Assembly (NCBI RefSeq): GCF_964218355.1
Contig: NZ_CAXPMC010000026.1
Coordinates: forward strand, 124,001-188,000
Reading direction: 5' to 3'
From: Ferrovibrio sp964218355
GTDB taxonomy: Bacteria > Pseudomonadota > Alphaproteobacteria > Ferrovibrionales > Ferrovibrionaceae
DNA: 64,000 nucleotides
In this document: piece after piece, positions 1-8,831 of the stretch
Position numbering within the stretch: position 1 is the stretch's first letter
How the letters are laid out: each line of letters starts with the position of its first letter
Translations under genes and position numbers: made by a program
Notes under the pieces: generated by a model
The model's input: the letters and a program-made list of their open reading frames with translations, nothing else
What the model was told of the DNA's origin: nothing
Database searches by the model: none

Positions 1-1
1 G

Positions 2-1120
2 GTCGCGGCTTTCGACGAGGATGTATTCCAGCTCGGCATGCGCGGCAGTATTGATCCGGAGCGACATCCGGACCTTGCCCAGCGCATTCTGAATGCCCGC
101 CGCGCCTTTCGTACCGAACTGACGAACGGGGCTTTGGCCGATCTGGTCGAGAGCTGGGATCCGAAACAGTATAACAGCAACGCCACGGTGGCAGAAAACC
201 TGATGTTTGGCACCGCACGCGATGTCGTTTACCAGGAGGATAACCTGGCCCGCGATCCGCATGTATTGTCTGTGCTGGATGCCGTTGGCCTGCGGGCCCG
301 GTTTCTCGAGATCGGCTATGAAGTGGCCAGCACCATGGTCGAACTCTTTGCCGACCTGCCGCCGGATCACGAATTCTTCCAGCAGTTCAGCTTCATCTCG
401 TCCGATGACCTGCCGGACTATAAGGACCTGCTGGTTCGTGCCAGGCCGGGTGATCTCGACCAATTGCCGGATACGGATCGCGCGCGGCTGATGTCGCTGC
501 CTTTCAAGCTGGTCCTGGCACGTCACCGTCTCGGGCATTTCGACGAGGCCGAGCGCGCCGCGATCCTCAAGGCACGCAGTATTTTTTCCAGCACGCTGCC
601 ACCCGAGCGGGCCGGGTCGGTTGCATTCTTTGATCCGGAGCACTTCACCGCCGGCTCCAGCATCGTCGATAACATCCTGTTCGGTCGCGTAGCCTACGGC
701 CAGGCGCAGGCGCAGGAAAAGATCGGCCGGGTTATGGCAGATGTCGTGGCCCAGATGGAGCTGCGCGAGCCGATCATTGAGGTCGGCTTCAGTTTCGAGG
801 TGGGTATTGCCGGCGCCCGGCTGGGTGCGGCCCAGCGGCAGAAGCTGGCCATCGCCCGCTCCATCATCAAGCGGCCTGATTGGCTGATGCTGTCGGAAGC
901 GACTGCCGCGCTCGACCCCCGCAGCCATGCCGCAATGATGCGCGGCATCCTGGATGCCAGGAAGGATGCCGGCCTTGTCTGGTCATTGCAGCGCGCGGCC
1001 GATTGCGAAGGTTTCGATCTTGTCCTCGTGATTGAGGATGGCCGCCTTGTGCAGAGCGGAAAATACGCGGATCTGTGCGACCGCCAGGGCCGCTTCCAGC
1101 AACTTCTGGCGCCGGCATGA
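2..1120 (+). CDS. Degenerate ABC-type ATPase protein, C-terminal part (5' end outside window)
   Basis: The reading frame is open from the left edge, so the start lies upstream; an internal ATG at 38 has no clear ribosome site. The C-terminal third looks like an ABC nucleotide-binding domain: a signature-like ARLGAAQRQKLAIARS, then LMLSEATAALD where LxLLDEATxALD is expected. The Walker B aspartate is therefore Ser, the LSGGQ core is altered, and no switch histidine is seen in the SLQRA stretch. Two NILFG/NLMFG-type segments suggest two ABC-like halves. A true Walker A motif, if present, is outside the window. It may be a regulatory or structural ABC protein rather than an active pump. The next gene begins 36 bases downstream and is a cyclic-nucleotide-binding protein. 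Confidence 0.7.
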   Translation, partial: VAAFDEDVFQLGMRGSIDPERHPDLAQRILNARRAFRTELTNGALADLVESWDPKQYNSNATVAENLMFGTARDVVYQEDNLARDPHVLSVLDAVGLRARFLEIGYEVASTMVELFADLPPDHEFFQQFSFISSDDLPDYKDLLVRARPGDLDQLPDTDRARLMSLPFKLVLARHRLGHFDEAERAAILKARSIFSSTLPPERAGSVAFFDPEHFTAGSSIVDNILFGRVAYGQAQAQEKIGRVMADVVAQMELREPIIEVGFSFEVGIAGARLGAAQRQKLAIARSIIKRPDWLMLSEATAALDPRSHAAMMRGILDARKDAGLVWSLQRAADCEGFDLVLVIEDGRLVQSGKYADLCDRQGRFQQLLAPA

Positions 1121-1156
1121 CCGGCACCCGCAGGATACCGCTATGGGGAAGAGACC

Positions 1157-1606
1157 ATGAGCCTGAATGAGGAAGTCGAACTGCTGCGGCGTATCCCGTT
1201 ATTCGCCAAGATCGAGCCAGCCAAGCTGAAACTGCTGGCATTCACCAGCCAGCGCCTGACCTACAAGCCGGGCGATGCACTGTTCCGCCAGGGCGACCCG
1301 GGGGATGCCGCTTTCGTCATTGTCGGCGGCGAGGCAGATGTCACGGTGGATACGCCGACCGGCCCGCTGAAGGTCGCACGGCTGAAGCAGAATGATTTTG
1401 TTGGCGAAATTGCCATCCTGTGCGACGTGCCGCGCACCGCCTCGGTCGTGGCCGCCAGCGAGGTGACAACCCTGCGGATCGAGAAGGATCTGTTCTTCCG
1501 GCTGGTGACCGATTTTCCTCAGATCGCGATCGAAATCATGCGGGTGCTGGCGCACCGCCTGGAGCGCACCACCACCGACCTGCGCGAAGCCCGGCAGAAA
1601 TCCTGA
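1157..1606 (+). CDS. Cyclic nucleotide-binding (Crp/cNMP) domain protein
   Basis: A 149-residue protein that is essentially one cNMP-binding domain. It shows the usual order: an N-terminal helix with LLRRIPLFAKI, a beta roll with YKPGDALFRQGDPGDAAFVIVGG, then FVGEIAILCDVPRTASVVA, which corresponds to the phosphate-binding cassette (G-E-x6-R-x-A). There is no DNA-binding helix-turn-helix, so it is more likely a ligand-binding regulator or partner protein than a transcription factor. An AAGAGACC ribosome site precedes the ATG. It lies 36 bases after the ABC-like gene and 6 before the methyltransferase gene, so the three are probably co-transcribed, and it may regulate the ABC-like protein. Confidence 0.85.
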   Translation: MSLNEEVELLRRIPLFAKIEPAKLKLLAFTSQRLTYKPGDALFRQGDPGDAAFVIVGGEADVTVDTPTGPLKVARLKQNDFVGEIAILCDVPRTASVVAASEVTTLRIEKDLFFRLVTDFPQIAIEIMRVLAHRLERTTTDLREARQKS

Positions 1607-1612
1607 CCGTAC

Positions 1613-2101
1613 ATGAGCCGTCTTGACAGCTTCATCCGGCGCCTGCAGGCGCAGCGCAGCCTGCTGGATTGGGCTGCCGGCATCCTGTTGCCTGGCTCCG
1701 GTCTCATTCTTGAAATCGGCCTCGGTAACGGGCGAACCTATGACCATCTGCGGGAAAAGCTGCCAGACCGCGAGATTTATGCCTTCGACCGGGCCAACAA
1801 TGCCAATCCGCGCTCGGTACCGCCGGCCGATCGTCTGGTTCTCGGGGAATTCGCCGAGAGTCTGCCCGCATTCGCCCGGCAGCACCCGGCGGCCGCAGTC
1901 CTGATCCATTATGATGCCGGCCTTGGCGATCCCGAAGCGAATGCGCGGCAGGTCCGGCTGATGAGCCGGCTGATCCCGCCATTGGCTGCGGCCGGCGCCC
2001 TGATCCTGAGCGATCAGCGATTGGATAACCCGCAACTGCAACCACAGCCTGTGCCGGTAGCATTGCCCCCCGACCGTTATTTCATCTTCACCTGTAGGTA
2101 A
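1613..2101 (+). CDS. Small class I SAM-dependent methyltransferase
   Basis: A 162-residue protein with a Rossmann-type motif I, LILEIGLGNGRTYDHL (E-x-G-x-G-x-G), around residues 31-46. It is followed by an acidic strand end (IYAFDRANNANP) suited to binding the adenosine ribose. Later strands AAAVLIHYDAG and GALILSDQRL fit the rest of the fold. It starts 6 bases after the upstream stop, with no strong ribosome site, which suggests translational coupling. The substrate cannot be deduced. It is shorter than most members, with little room for a substrate-binding insert. Confidence 0.75.
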   Translation: MSRLDSFIRRLQAQRSLLDWAAGILLPGSGLILEIGLGNGRTYDHLREKLPDREIYAFDRANNANPRSVPPADRLVLGEFAESLPAFARQHPAAAVLIHYDAGLGDPEANARQVRLMSRLIPPLAAAGALILSDQRLDNPQLQPQPVPVALPPDRYFIFTCR

Positions 2102-2157
2102 CACTTCCTGACAAGAATACCACTTCTGCCATATGATACAGGCAAAAGAGGGGGATC

Positions 2158-4290
2158 ATGTCAGACAGCAAGAAGCAGAAAATCGCCATCCTCGGCGGCG
2201 GCGTGTCCGCGCTGACCAGTGCCTTTTACCTGGCCTCGCAGCCGGATGCACAGGAGCGCTACGAGATCACCGTCTATTGTCTGGGCTGGCGGCTGGGCGG
2301 GAAATGCGCCACCGGCCGCAACCCGCAATTCGGGAACCGCATCGAGGAGCACGGCATCCATGGCTTCCTCGGCAGCTATTACAACACGCTGTCGATGGTC
2401 ACCGAAGCCTACCGCCTGCTGGACCGCAAACCAGGCGAACCGCTGGCCAGTTTCGAGGAGGCCTTCTACCCGATCGATTCGATTCTCTGCTGGGAGTTCC
2501 GCGATTATCGCTGGGTGAACTGGAAACTCACGATGCCGCGCAACGATCTGAAACCATGGGAACCGGAATCGCTGCCAACCCTGCGGCACTGGATTGAGGC
2601 CGTGATCGCCTTCATGGGACGGCTGTTCGAGCATCATGCACCGTCCTTTGCCGCGGCAGGCCTAGAAACGGGGCTTGCCAAGGCTCTGGTCAAGCGCCTG
2701 ACTGACCGTGCCGAGGCGGTGGCGCGCGGGGAAGGCGGGCCGCTGCTGGCAGCCATTGAGGAATTCTGGGACTGGTTCAAGCGCCAGATCGAGAAACTGA
2801 TCGCTGATAACGATACCCTGCGGCACCTCTATGTCACCATCGACTATTTCCTGACGATGATGCGCGGCATTATCAAGGACGACGTCATTAACAAGGGTTT
2901 TGACCAGCTCGACAATGAGAATTTCTCCGACTGGTTCGCCCGCCATGGCGGCACCATGCTGACGATTTCTTCGCCGCTGAGCATGAATACGCCCAACCTG
3001 TCGTACCAGTATCCTGATGGCGACACCACGCGGCCTCCGGCCATGGCGGCGGGCGCCTATTTGCACTGGACGTTGCGTGAATTTGCCTATCTCGGATCTT
3101 TCGGCTGGTTGTTCGCGGCCGGCACTGGCGACACCGTGGTGGCGCCGCTGTATCTGGTGCTCAAGCGGCTCGGGGTAAAGTTCGAGCTGTTCCACAAGGT
3201 ACGCGAGATCACCGCCAATGCTGGCGGGAATGCGGTCGACGAAATCGTCTTCGACATCCAGGCCACTCCGAAAGATCCTTCCGCAGGGTATGACCCGCTG
3301 ATCAATCTGCCGCTGGAAAAATACGATGGCAAGACCCTGCCGGTGTGGCCGGACCGGCCGCGCTACGAGCAGCTGGTGGAAGGTGAGGCCATGAAATCGG
3401 CCGGTGTCGATATCGAATCCTACTGGACGCCCTGGAAGCCGGTGGCCGAAAAGCGGCTGAAGGCCGGCCGCGACTTCGATACCGTGATCAATGCGATCGC
3501 CATCGGAGCCCTGCCGGTTCTGGCGCCGCAGCTGATGCAGGCCAACCCGAAATGGCCGCAGATGGTCGATGCAATCAAGACAGTGCAGACCCAGACTCTG
3601 CAGATCTGGATGAAGCGCACGCTGAAGCAGATGGGCCTGCCCTTCGATTTCCAGAACTATGACCGCCTGATCGGCGCCACCTTCGTCAATCCGATCGACG
3701 GCGTGGCCGACTTCTCTGACCTGATTCCGGTTGAGACCTGGCCAACCGACAACATGCCGCAGTCGCTGCTGTATTTCTCCGGTGCGACGCCGCAATACGA
3801 TCCGCAGCCACCCTTCAGCGACCATGATTACCCGAAGCGGGAATATGCCCGCGTGAAGAATCAGGCCCAACAGTATCTGCAGGCTTGTATGGGGGCCCTG
3901 CTGCCCAAGGCGGTCACCAATGTCGTCAATCCGCCGGGAGATCCAATTGGCTTCGACTTCTCGGAGCTGATCTGCCTTGAAAAGGACGCGGAGACTCTTG
4001 GCGTCAAGCGCCTTGAGCAGCAGTTCTGGAAGCCGAATATCGATCCGACCGAGCGCTACACCACCTCGCCGCCGGGCAGTACACAATATCGTCTGAAGGC
4101 CTGGGATTCCGGATTTAAAAATCTCGTGCTGGCGGGGGACTGGATTTATACCGGCCTGAATGTCGGCAGTTTCGAGGGCGCTTGCATGGGGGGGAAACTG
4201 GCGGTCCATGCCATCGACCCGACAGCCATGCCGCTGGATAAGGTTTATGGCTACCCGCTGAACCAGGGGCCGAAGGCGGAGAATCTCTAA
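2158..4290 (+). CDS. FAD/NAD(P)-dependent amine-oxidase-like oxidoreductase
   Basis: A 710-residue protein opening with the dinucleotide-binding motif KIAILGGGVSALTSAFYLAS (GxGxxx-type), then a second flavin-contact region WRLGGKCATGRN and EEHGIHGFLGSYYNTL, which resembles carotenoid-desaturase and hydroxysqualene-dehydroxylase-type flavoproteins. The C-terminal NLVLAGDWIYTGLNVGSFEGACMGGKLA is the second FAD contact typical of amine-oxidase folds. No signal peptide is seen. GAGGGGG six bases upstream supports the ATG at 2158. It is about 200 residues longer than classic desaturases, with an insertion around residues 160-250. The substrate is unknown; a lipid or terpenoid is a guess from the family. 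Confidence 0.8.
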   Translation: MSDSKKQKIAILGGGVSALTSAFYLASQPDAQERYEITVYCLGWRLGGKCATGRNPQFGNRIEEHGIHGFLGSYYNTLSMVTEAYRLLDRKPGEPLASFEEAFYPIDSILCWEFRDYRWVNWKLTMPRNDLKPWEPESLPTLRHWIEAVIAFMGRLFEHHAPSFAAAGLETGLAKALVKRLTDRAEAVARGEGGPLLAAIEEFWDWFKRQIEKLIADNDTLRHLYVTIDYFLTMMRGIIKDDVINKGFDQLDNENFSDWFARHGGTMLTISSPLSMNTPNLSYQYPDGDTTRPPAMAAGAYLHWTLREFAYLGSFGWLFAAGTGDTVVAPLYLVLKRLGVKFELFHKVREITANAGGNAVDEIVFDIQATPKDPSAGYDPLINLPLEKYDGKTLPVWPDRPRYEQLVEGEAMKSAGVDIESYWTPWKPVAEKRLKAGRDFDTVINAIAIGALPVLAPQLMQANPKWPQMVDAIKTVQTQTLQIWMKRTLKQMGLPFDFQNYDRLIGATFVNPIDGVADFSDLIPVETWPTDNMPQSLLYFSGATPQYDPQPPFSDHDYPKREYARVKNQAQQYLQACMGALLPKAVTNVVNPPGDPIGFDFSELICLEKDAETLGVKRLEQQFWKPNIDPTERYTTSPPGSTQYRLKAWDSGFKNLVLAGDWIYTGLNVGSFEGACMGGKLAVHAIDPTAMPLDKVYGYPLNQGPKAENL

Positions 4291-4334
4291 GCCGCTGGTT
4301 GCGACGGCCGCCCTTGGCGCGCATTCTGTCCCTC

Positions 4335-4363
4335 GCCGGCACCGGGTCCTGCCTGGTGCCGGC
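4335..4363 (+). repeat. 9-bp inverted repeat between the oxidoreductase and P1 peptidase genes
   Basis: GCCGGCACC is separated by 11 bases from GGTGCCGGC, a perfect GC-rich stem-loop 20 bases before the next start codon. There is no following T run, so it is not a standard intrinsic terminator. It could be a transcript-stabilising hairpin or a weak terminator. Confidence 0.5.
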
Positions 4364-4384
4364 GGCTAAGGACAGGATGGCATC

Positions 4385-5416
4385 ATGGGCAGGCCTGGAG
4401 CGAAGAATCTCATCACCGACATTCCAGGCCTGAAGGTTGGCCATGCCGCAGACGAGCGACTGCGCAGCGGCGTAACGGTGCTGTTACCCGATCAGCGGGC
4501 CGCCTGCTCGGTGGATGTGCGTGGTGGCGGCTCCGGTACCCGCGAAACCGACCTGCTGCGACCAGAAGCATCGATGCCGGCGGTTGACGCCATCTGCCTC
4601 TCCGGGGGCTCGGCTTTCGGACTGGATGCGGCTTCCGGCGTGGCGCACTGGTTGGCCCGGGCTGGGCGGGGCTTTGCCGTGCATGACCGGCTGGTGCCGA
4701 TCGTACCGGCCGCCATTCTGTTCGACCTGACAAACGGCGGCGACAAAGATTGGGGGGATGAACCGCCCTACCGGCGGCTCGGGTGGGAGGCCTGTGCTGC
4801 GGCCACTGCCAATGGTTTTTCGCTGGGCGATACCGGTGCGGGTTTCGGCGCCAGGGCGGCAAAGTTGAAAGGCGGCCTGGGCAGTGTCTCCTGGGTGGAA
4901 GACGATGGCCTGATGGTTGGCGCCATGGTGGCGGTCAACCCTGTCGGCAGTGTGCTCACCCCCGGCAACCGCGGCTTCTGGGCAGCGCCATATGAACAGG
5001 ACGGTGAATTTGGCGGTCATGGTCTCGGGCTGGCGCCGGGCGGCCTGGATCTGGGTATTGCTGCCGAGGCGCGGATCGGGCCGCCGGTCACCGGGGGGCA
5101 TACCTGTATCGGCATCGTGGCCACCAATGCCGTGCTGGACAAGGCGGCCCTGCGCCATGTTGCAACCATGGCCCATGACGGCCTGGCGCGCGCCATCCGG
5201 CCCGTGCACACGCCGTTCGACGGCGACACGCTCTTTGCCCTGGCGACCGGCGCATGGCAGGATGCCGGGGGCGACGCGACGCGATCCTGGCTGATTGCCC
5301 GGGTTGGCAGCATAGCAGCTGATTGCGTGGCGCGGGCTGTGGCCCGTGGTGTCTGGGCCGCCGCGCCTCAGGACGGTGCAGCCAGTGCCGGCCAGGTAAT
5401 GCGGCCGGACAGGTGA
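4385..5416 (+). CDS. P1-family (DmpA/BapA-type) self-processing peptidase
   Basis: A 343-residue protein of the N-terminal-nucleophile P1 family, which includes beta-aminopeptidases and D-aminopeptidase DmpA; these cut themselves into alpha and beta chains. Visible family features are LITDIPGLKVGHA at the start, CLSGGSAFGLDAASGV around residues 75-90, FGARAAKLKGGLGS, and the beta-chain region GHTCIGIVATNAVLDKAAL followed by MAHDGLARAIRPVHTPFDGD. Autocleavage in the family occurs before a Ser or Thr, here most likely Thr240 in GHTC. No signal peptide is evident. AAGGACAGGA upstream supports the ATG. It is 40 bases upstream of a peptide-type binding protein gene, consistent with peptide uptake and hydrolysis. 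Confidence 0.88.
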   Translation: MGRPGAKNLITDIPGLKVGHAADERLRSGVTVLLPDQRAACSVDVRGGGSGTRETDLLRPEASMPAVDAICLSGGSAFGLDAASGVAHWLARAGRGFAVHDRLVPIVPAAILFDLTNGGDKDWGDEPPYRRLGWEACAAATANGFSLGDTGAGFGARAAKLKGGLGSVSWVEDDGLMVGAMVAVNPVGSVLTPGNRGFWAAPYEQDGEFGGHGLGLAPGGLDLGIAAEARIGPPVTGGHTCIGIVATNAVLDKAALRHVATMAHDGLARAIRPVHTPFDGDTLFALATGAWQDAGGDATRSWLIARVGSIAADCVARAVARGVWAAAPQDGAASAGQVMRPDR

Positions 5417-5456
5417 GGATTTGTCGTATCGCAGTTCAGAAACGGAGGAGGGGTTC

Positions 5457-6956
5457 ATGATCCGCTGGAAGATGTTGGGTGCCGTTGCAGGCGTGGCCGC
5501 CGGTCTTGGAATCGCCGGGCACACCGGGGGCGCTGCCGCGCAGGGCAAAAAGGATGCGATTGTTATCGGCATGGCTCTTGAGCCGCCGGGTCTCGACCCG
5601 ACCATCGCGCCGGCCGCGGCGATCGGCGAGATCACCCATATGAATATTTTCGAGGGCCTGACCCGCATCAGGGAGAATGGTGACGTGGCGCCGCTGCTGG
5701 CCGACAGCTGGACGGTGTCGCCCGATATGAAGACCTTTACCTTCAAGCTGAAATCCGGGGTCAAATTCAGCGATGGCACAGCCTTCGATTCCGCTGATGT
5801 CAAATATTCTTTCGAGACCTATGCCGGGGAAAAAAGTACCAACAAGCGCAAGGCGGTCTTCGCCAATATGGAGAAGATCGAGACGCCGGATGCGAAAACC
5901 GTGGTCATCACGCTGAAGAGCGCCAACCCGACGCTGCTGTTCAGTCTGGGTGAAAACACCGCGGTCATCACGGCGCCGGAATCGGCGGCAACCAATGCCA
6001 CAAAACCGGTCGGTACCGGGCCTTATGTGCTGGAGAACTGGGTCAAGGGCGATTCCGCCACGCTGGTCGCCAGCAAGAGTTACCGTGATGCCAGGGCGAT
6101 CCAGATCAAGACGGCAAAGTTCCGTTTCATTGCGGATGCAGGCGCCATGGTTACCGCGATGTTGGCGGGCGATCTCGACGCGGTGCCGATCGGCATTACC
6201 GGCGAGAATGTCCCCCAGTTCGAGAAGGATAAGCGCTTCATGGTCACCATCGGTTCGACCGAGGGTGAAACCATCCTGACCATGAACAACAAGCGCAAGC
6301 CGCTTGATGACGTACGGGTGCGTCGCGCCATCTCGCATGCGATCGACCGCAAGGCGATTATCGATGGCGTCAATTCCGGCTACGGCAAGGCAATTGGCAG
6401 CTGGATCCCGCCGCATGATGCAGCCTATGTCGACATGACCGGCAAGTATCCCTACGACCCGGCCAAGGCGAAGGCCCTGCTGAAGGAGGCTGGCGTCAGC
6501 AACCTCGAACTGACCCTGAAGCTGCCACCACCGCCCTATGCCCGCCGGGCTGGTGAGGTGATCGCGGCTCTGCTGGCGGATGTCGGTATCACCGCGAAGA
6601 TTGAGAATATGGAATGGGCGCAGTGGCTGGATGGCGTGTTCAAGAACAAGAACTACGACCTGACCATCATCAGCCATGTCGAACCTAACGACTATGTGAA
6701 ATTCGCGGATCCGACCTATTACTGGCAGTACGACAGCAAGGCGGCGCAGGACCTGATCGCCAAGGCTGACTCGACACTGGACAAGGCAGAGCGGGTCAGG
6801 GCATTGCAGGCTCTGCAGCGCCAGATCGCCGAGGATGCCGTAGTCGGCTTCCTCTACAACCTGCCGCGCATTGGCGTTTACAAAGCCGGCGTCACCGGTT
6901 TCTGGACCGGCGCGCCGATCTTCGTGAACGACCTGTCGGCGGTGTCCTGGAAATAA
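5457..6956 (+). CDS. ABC transporter substrate-binding protein, family 5 (peptide/nickel type)
   Basis: The 499-residue periplasmic protein has a Sec signal peptide (basic start, hydrophobic VAAGLGIAGHTGGAAAQG). Family-5 solute-binding features follow: ALEPPGLDPTIAPAAAIGEI, FEGLTRIRENGDVAPLLADSW, FTFKLKSGVKFSDGTAFDSADV and VRRAISHAIDRKAIIDGV. Such proteins deliver di- or oligopeptides, or sometimes nickel chelates, to an ABC permease, but no permease or ATPase gene is adjacent. The ATG at 5457 is preferred because GGAGGAGGGG sits just upstream; an earlier TTG at 5421 would add 12 residues before the signal peptide. The neighbouring P1 peptidase suggests peptide use. A strong terminator follows. 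Confidence 0.88.
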   Translation: MIRWKMLGAVAGVAAGLGIAGHTGGAAAQGKKDAIVIGMALEPPGLDPTIAPAAAIGEITHMNIFEGLTRIRENGDVAPLLADSWTVSPDMKTFTFKLKSGVKFSDGTAFDSADVKYSFETYAGEKSTNKRKAVFANMEKIETPDAKTVVITLKSANPTLLFSLGENTAVITAPESAATNATKPVGTGPYVLENWVKGDSATLVASKSYRDARAIQIKTAKFRFIADAGAMVTAMLAGDLDAVPIGITGENVPQFEKDKRFMVTIGSTEGETILTMNNKRKPLDDVRVRRAISHAIDRKAIIDGVNSGYGKAIGSWIPPHDAAYVDMTGKYPYDPAKAKALLKEAGVSNLELTLKLPPPPYARRAGEVIAALLADVGITAKIENMEWAQWLDGVFKNKNYDLTIISHVEPNDYVKFADPTYYWQYDSKAAQDLIAKADSTLDKAERVRALQALQRQIAEDAVVGFLYNLPRIGVYKAGVTGFWTGAPIFVNDLSAVSWK

Positions 6957-6976
6957 CAGGATCGCGGAAACAAGAA

Positions 6977-7005
6977 ACCCGCCGGAGAAATCCGGCGGGT
7001 TTTTT
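6977..7005 (+). terminator. Intrinsic terminator after the substrate-binding protein gene
   Basis: ACCCGCCGGA, loop GAAA, TCCGGCGGGT form a perfect 10-bp stem followed directly by five more T. It ends the rightward transcript; the next gene converges from the opposite strand. Confidence 0.92.
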
Positions 7006-7037
7006 CGTCTGGTGCTCTGGCTGGTGCGGCGTGCCGG

Positions 7038-8267
7038 TCAGCGCACGAAAACCTGCACCTCGTTGGCTGCCAGCTGGGCATTGCTGCCGGCCGTGACATT
7101 CACCCGGCTGGCCGGCAGGCCCATATCGGCCAGCGAGCGCAGCACGCGGTCGGCATTTCGGCGAGCCTGGTTCTGGTTGCTGGCGGTCTGGGCCTGGCTG
7201 CCGCCGGCGGCCACGGCCACCACATCGAACATCGCGTTCGGCTTGCGGGCGAGGGCCTGCGACACGGCATTGTACAGGGCCTGCTGGTAAGGCACATCGG
7301 CGCGATCAAAGCGGATCACCACCAGCGGCGTGCGGCCATCGGTGGCAACCGGCGCGGCAGCCGCGGCAGCATATTGCTGATTGCCGGCGTAATAAGCAGC
7401 ACGGGTGCCGAGCGCGGGGCCGAGCAATTCACCCTGCTTGATAGCGGCGGACAGCGCGGTCAGGTTTGTGCGTTCACTGCCGATATAATTCGACTGGCGG
7501 GCAACATCCTGGCTCAGTTCGCCAAGCAGGCGGTCAATCAGCACGACCGTCTTGGCGGTCTCGTCCTCAAGCACGGCCAGCTGGCGGTGATCCTCGTCGA
7601 TGGCGCCGGACAGGCTGTAGGTCGACTTGATCGCCTGCAGCAGATAGGTCGACATCGCCGAATCCGAAGCGACCTGGTTGCCAAGGTTCGACAGCTGGGC
7701 GACATCGGCGGCCATCTTGTCGAGATCGACCTGGGCGGCATTCCACTGGCTGAGCAGGATCGGATTGCCCGGGGTGGTGCCCATCTGCAGGCGGGTGCTG
7801 ACGGCGGCGACCAGGCCATGATAGCGCTGGGAGTTCTGCGTCGCGGTGGTGCGGATGCCCTGCAGCTGCTGGTTCCGCTGGGTCACGGCCTGCTGCAGCT
7901 GGCCGAGTTCACCGCGCATCTGCTGTACCTTCTGGCCCACATAGGTGCCGGTCGCCTGGCCCGGCGTGACGCCCGGTACGACAAAATTGGTGCTGCCCAT
8001 AAGCGGCGGGCTGAGGGTCGGCTGCGGATTGCTCTCGGCGGCCGAGGCCGGAATCGGCTGGCTGACGGTGGGCGGTGCAGCCGGATCTTCGCCGGCAAGC
8101 GACGGCCAGAGTTCGTCCGACACGTAGGAGCAGCCGGACAGGAGCAGGGCAAGGCCCACAGCGCCGGCAGTGCCCAGGGCATTGACCGGAAACCGACCAC
8201 CGGACCGCTGCGCCGGATTACGAACAGGATGTGCCATGCCACGCCATCTCGCGTTTGCTATTGTCAT
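7038..8267 (-). CDS. OmpA-like C-terminal domain lipoprotein
   Basis: A 409-residue protein with a lipobox (LALLLSGC) near residue 45, so it is probably an outer-membrane-facing lipoprotein. A proline-rich linker leads to a helical middle of about 200 residues (QQMRGELGQLQQAVTQRNQQLQ and similar, coiled-coil-like). The C-terminal domain, from about residue 315 (LVVIRFDRADVPYQQALYNAV to NVTAGSNAQLAANEVQVFVR), resembles the OmpA/MotB peptidoglycan-associated fold, with an ARRNADRVLRSLADMGLPASRV helix-strand. An ATG ten codons inside (at 8237) is an alternative start. It probably links envelope and cell wall, and it stands alone. Confidence 0.7.
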   Translation of the reverse strand: MTIANARWRGMAHPVRNPAQRSGGRFPVNALGTAGAVGLALLLSGCSYVSDELWPSLAGEDPAAPPTVSQPIPASAAESNPQPTLSPPLMGSTNFVVPGVTPGQATGTYVGQKVQQMRGELGQLQQAVTQRNQQLQGIRTTATQNSQRYHGLVAAVSTRLQMGTTPGNPILLSQWNAAQVDLDKMAADVAQLSNLGNQVASDSAMSTYLLQAIKSTYSLSGAIDEDHRQLAVLEDETAKTVVLIDRLLGELSQDVARQSNYIGSERTNLTALSAAIKQGELLGPALGTRAAYYAGNQQYAAAAAAPVATDGRTPLVVIRFDRADVPYQQALYNAVSQALARKPNAMFDVVAVAAGGSQAQTASNQNQARRNADRVLRSLADMGLPASRVNVTAGSNAQLAANEVQVFVR

Positions 8268-8501
8268 CAGTCGCTTTGTGGCCAGAAGGCCCCCCAGCCG
8301 TCACAATTGCCCGGCAGCGAATCCCACCCCGGAGCATCCTGCGACGACCGCCTGTATTCTAGGGGTGGCCCGGCGGACCCGCAAGCACCATCTGCCTGTA
8401 GAATCCGGGGCTTGCGGCAATTTCAGATGGTGTTGGCTTGCCCCTTGCGCGGCCCCCCCGAATTGAGTAGGTTCCGCCCCCGTCGCGGTTTCGCGGCCTG
8501 C

Positions 8502-8578
8502 GCGCCCGTAGCTCAGCTGGATAGAGCACCAGACTACGAATCTGGGGGTCAGGAGTTCGAATCTCTTCGGGCGCGCCA
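8502..8578 (+). tRNA. tRNA-Arg (anticodon ACG)
   Basis: A full cloverleaf can be read. Acceptor GCGCCCG pairs with CGGGCGC, the D stem is GCTC/GAGC, and the anticodon stem CCAGA/TCTGG holds the loop CTACGAA (anticodon ACG). The variable loop is GGGTC, the T loop TTCGAAT, the discriminator G, and CCA is encoded. It is intact and lies about 200 bases before the att scar, but it does not itself appear to be the integration target. Confidence 0.97.
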
Positions 8579-8781
8579 TTTTCCCAAGCACTTAGCTAAG
8601 TTGGCAGTCTGGCCAGAATCTCTGGCTGGGACTTTTGGCTGGGATTTTCGAAAAAGTGCCTTTGCGTTACAGCTTTTGATGGCGACTTGGCCGAGCTGTT
8701 CCGGAAGTGCTGACCTGCTCCCCGTAGCGGCCTCGATTATGAGAGAGTTTGTTCTCATGTTTGCTCCGCTCCCCAATTCTA

Positions 8782-8827
8782 GCTCATAATCTGAAGGTCG
8801 CAGGTTCAAATCCTGCTCCCGCAACCA
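8782..8827 (+). mobile_element. 3' fragment of an initiator tRNA: attachment-site scar
   Basis: The segment reads as the anticodon loop (CTCATAA), 3' anticodon stem, variable loop, T arm (GCAGG/TTCAAAT/CCTGC), acceptor 3' strand and CCA of an alphaproteobacterial-type initiator tRNA-fMet. No matching 5' half lies upstream. Integrative elements that enter a tRNA gene leave such a 3' copy at one end. The integrase remnant 170 bases downstream supports this as the element's boundary. Confidence 0.75.
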
Positions 8828-8831
8828 ATCG

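Noticed and set aside
2662..4209. A long leftward open frame of about 515 codons opposite the FAD oxidoreductase
   Set aside because: It is the antisense of a gene with clear family motifs; its composition (Arg/His/Gln-rich) and lack of a ribosome site mark it as a by-product of high GC.
4484..5803. Leftward open frame of about 439 codons over the P1 peptidase and binding-protein genes
   Set aside because: It spans two genes with recognised families on the other strand and has no protein-like motifs.
7374..8789. Rightward open frame of about 471 codons over the OmpA-like lipoprotein, tRNA-Arg and att scar
   Set aside because: It runs through an intact tRNA gene and opposes a lipoprotein gene, so it cannot be real.
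8782..8827. A complete tRNA-Met gene
   Set aside because: Only the part from the anticodon loop to CCA is present; no D arm or 5' acceptor strand can be found upstream.
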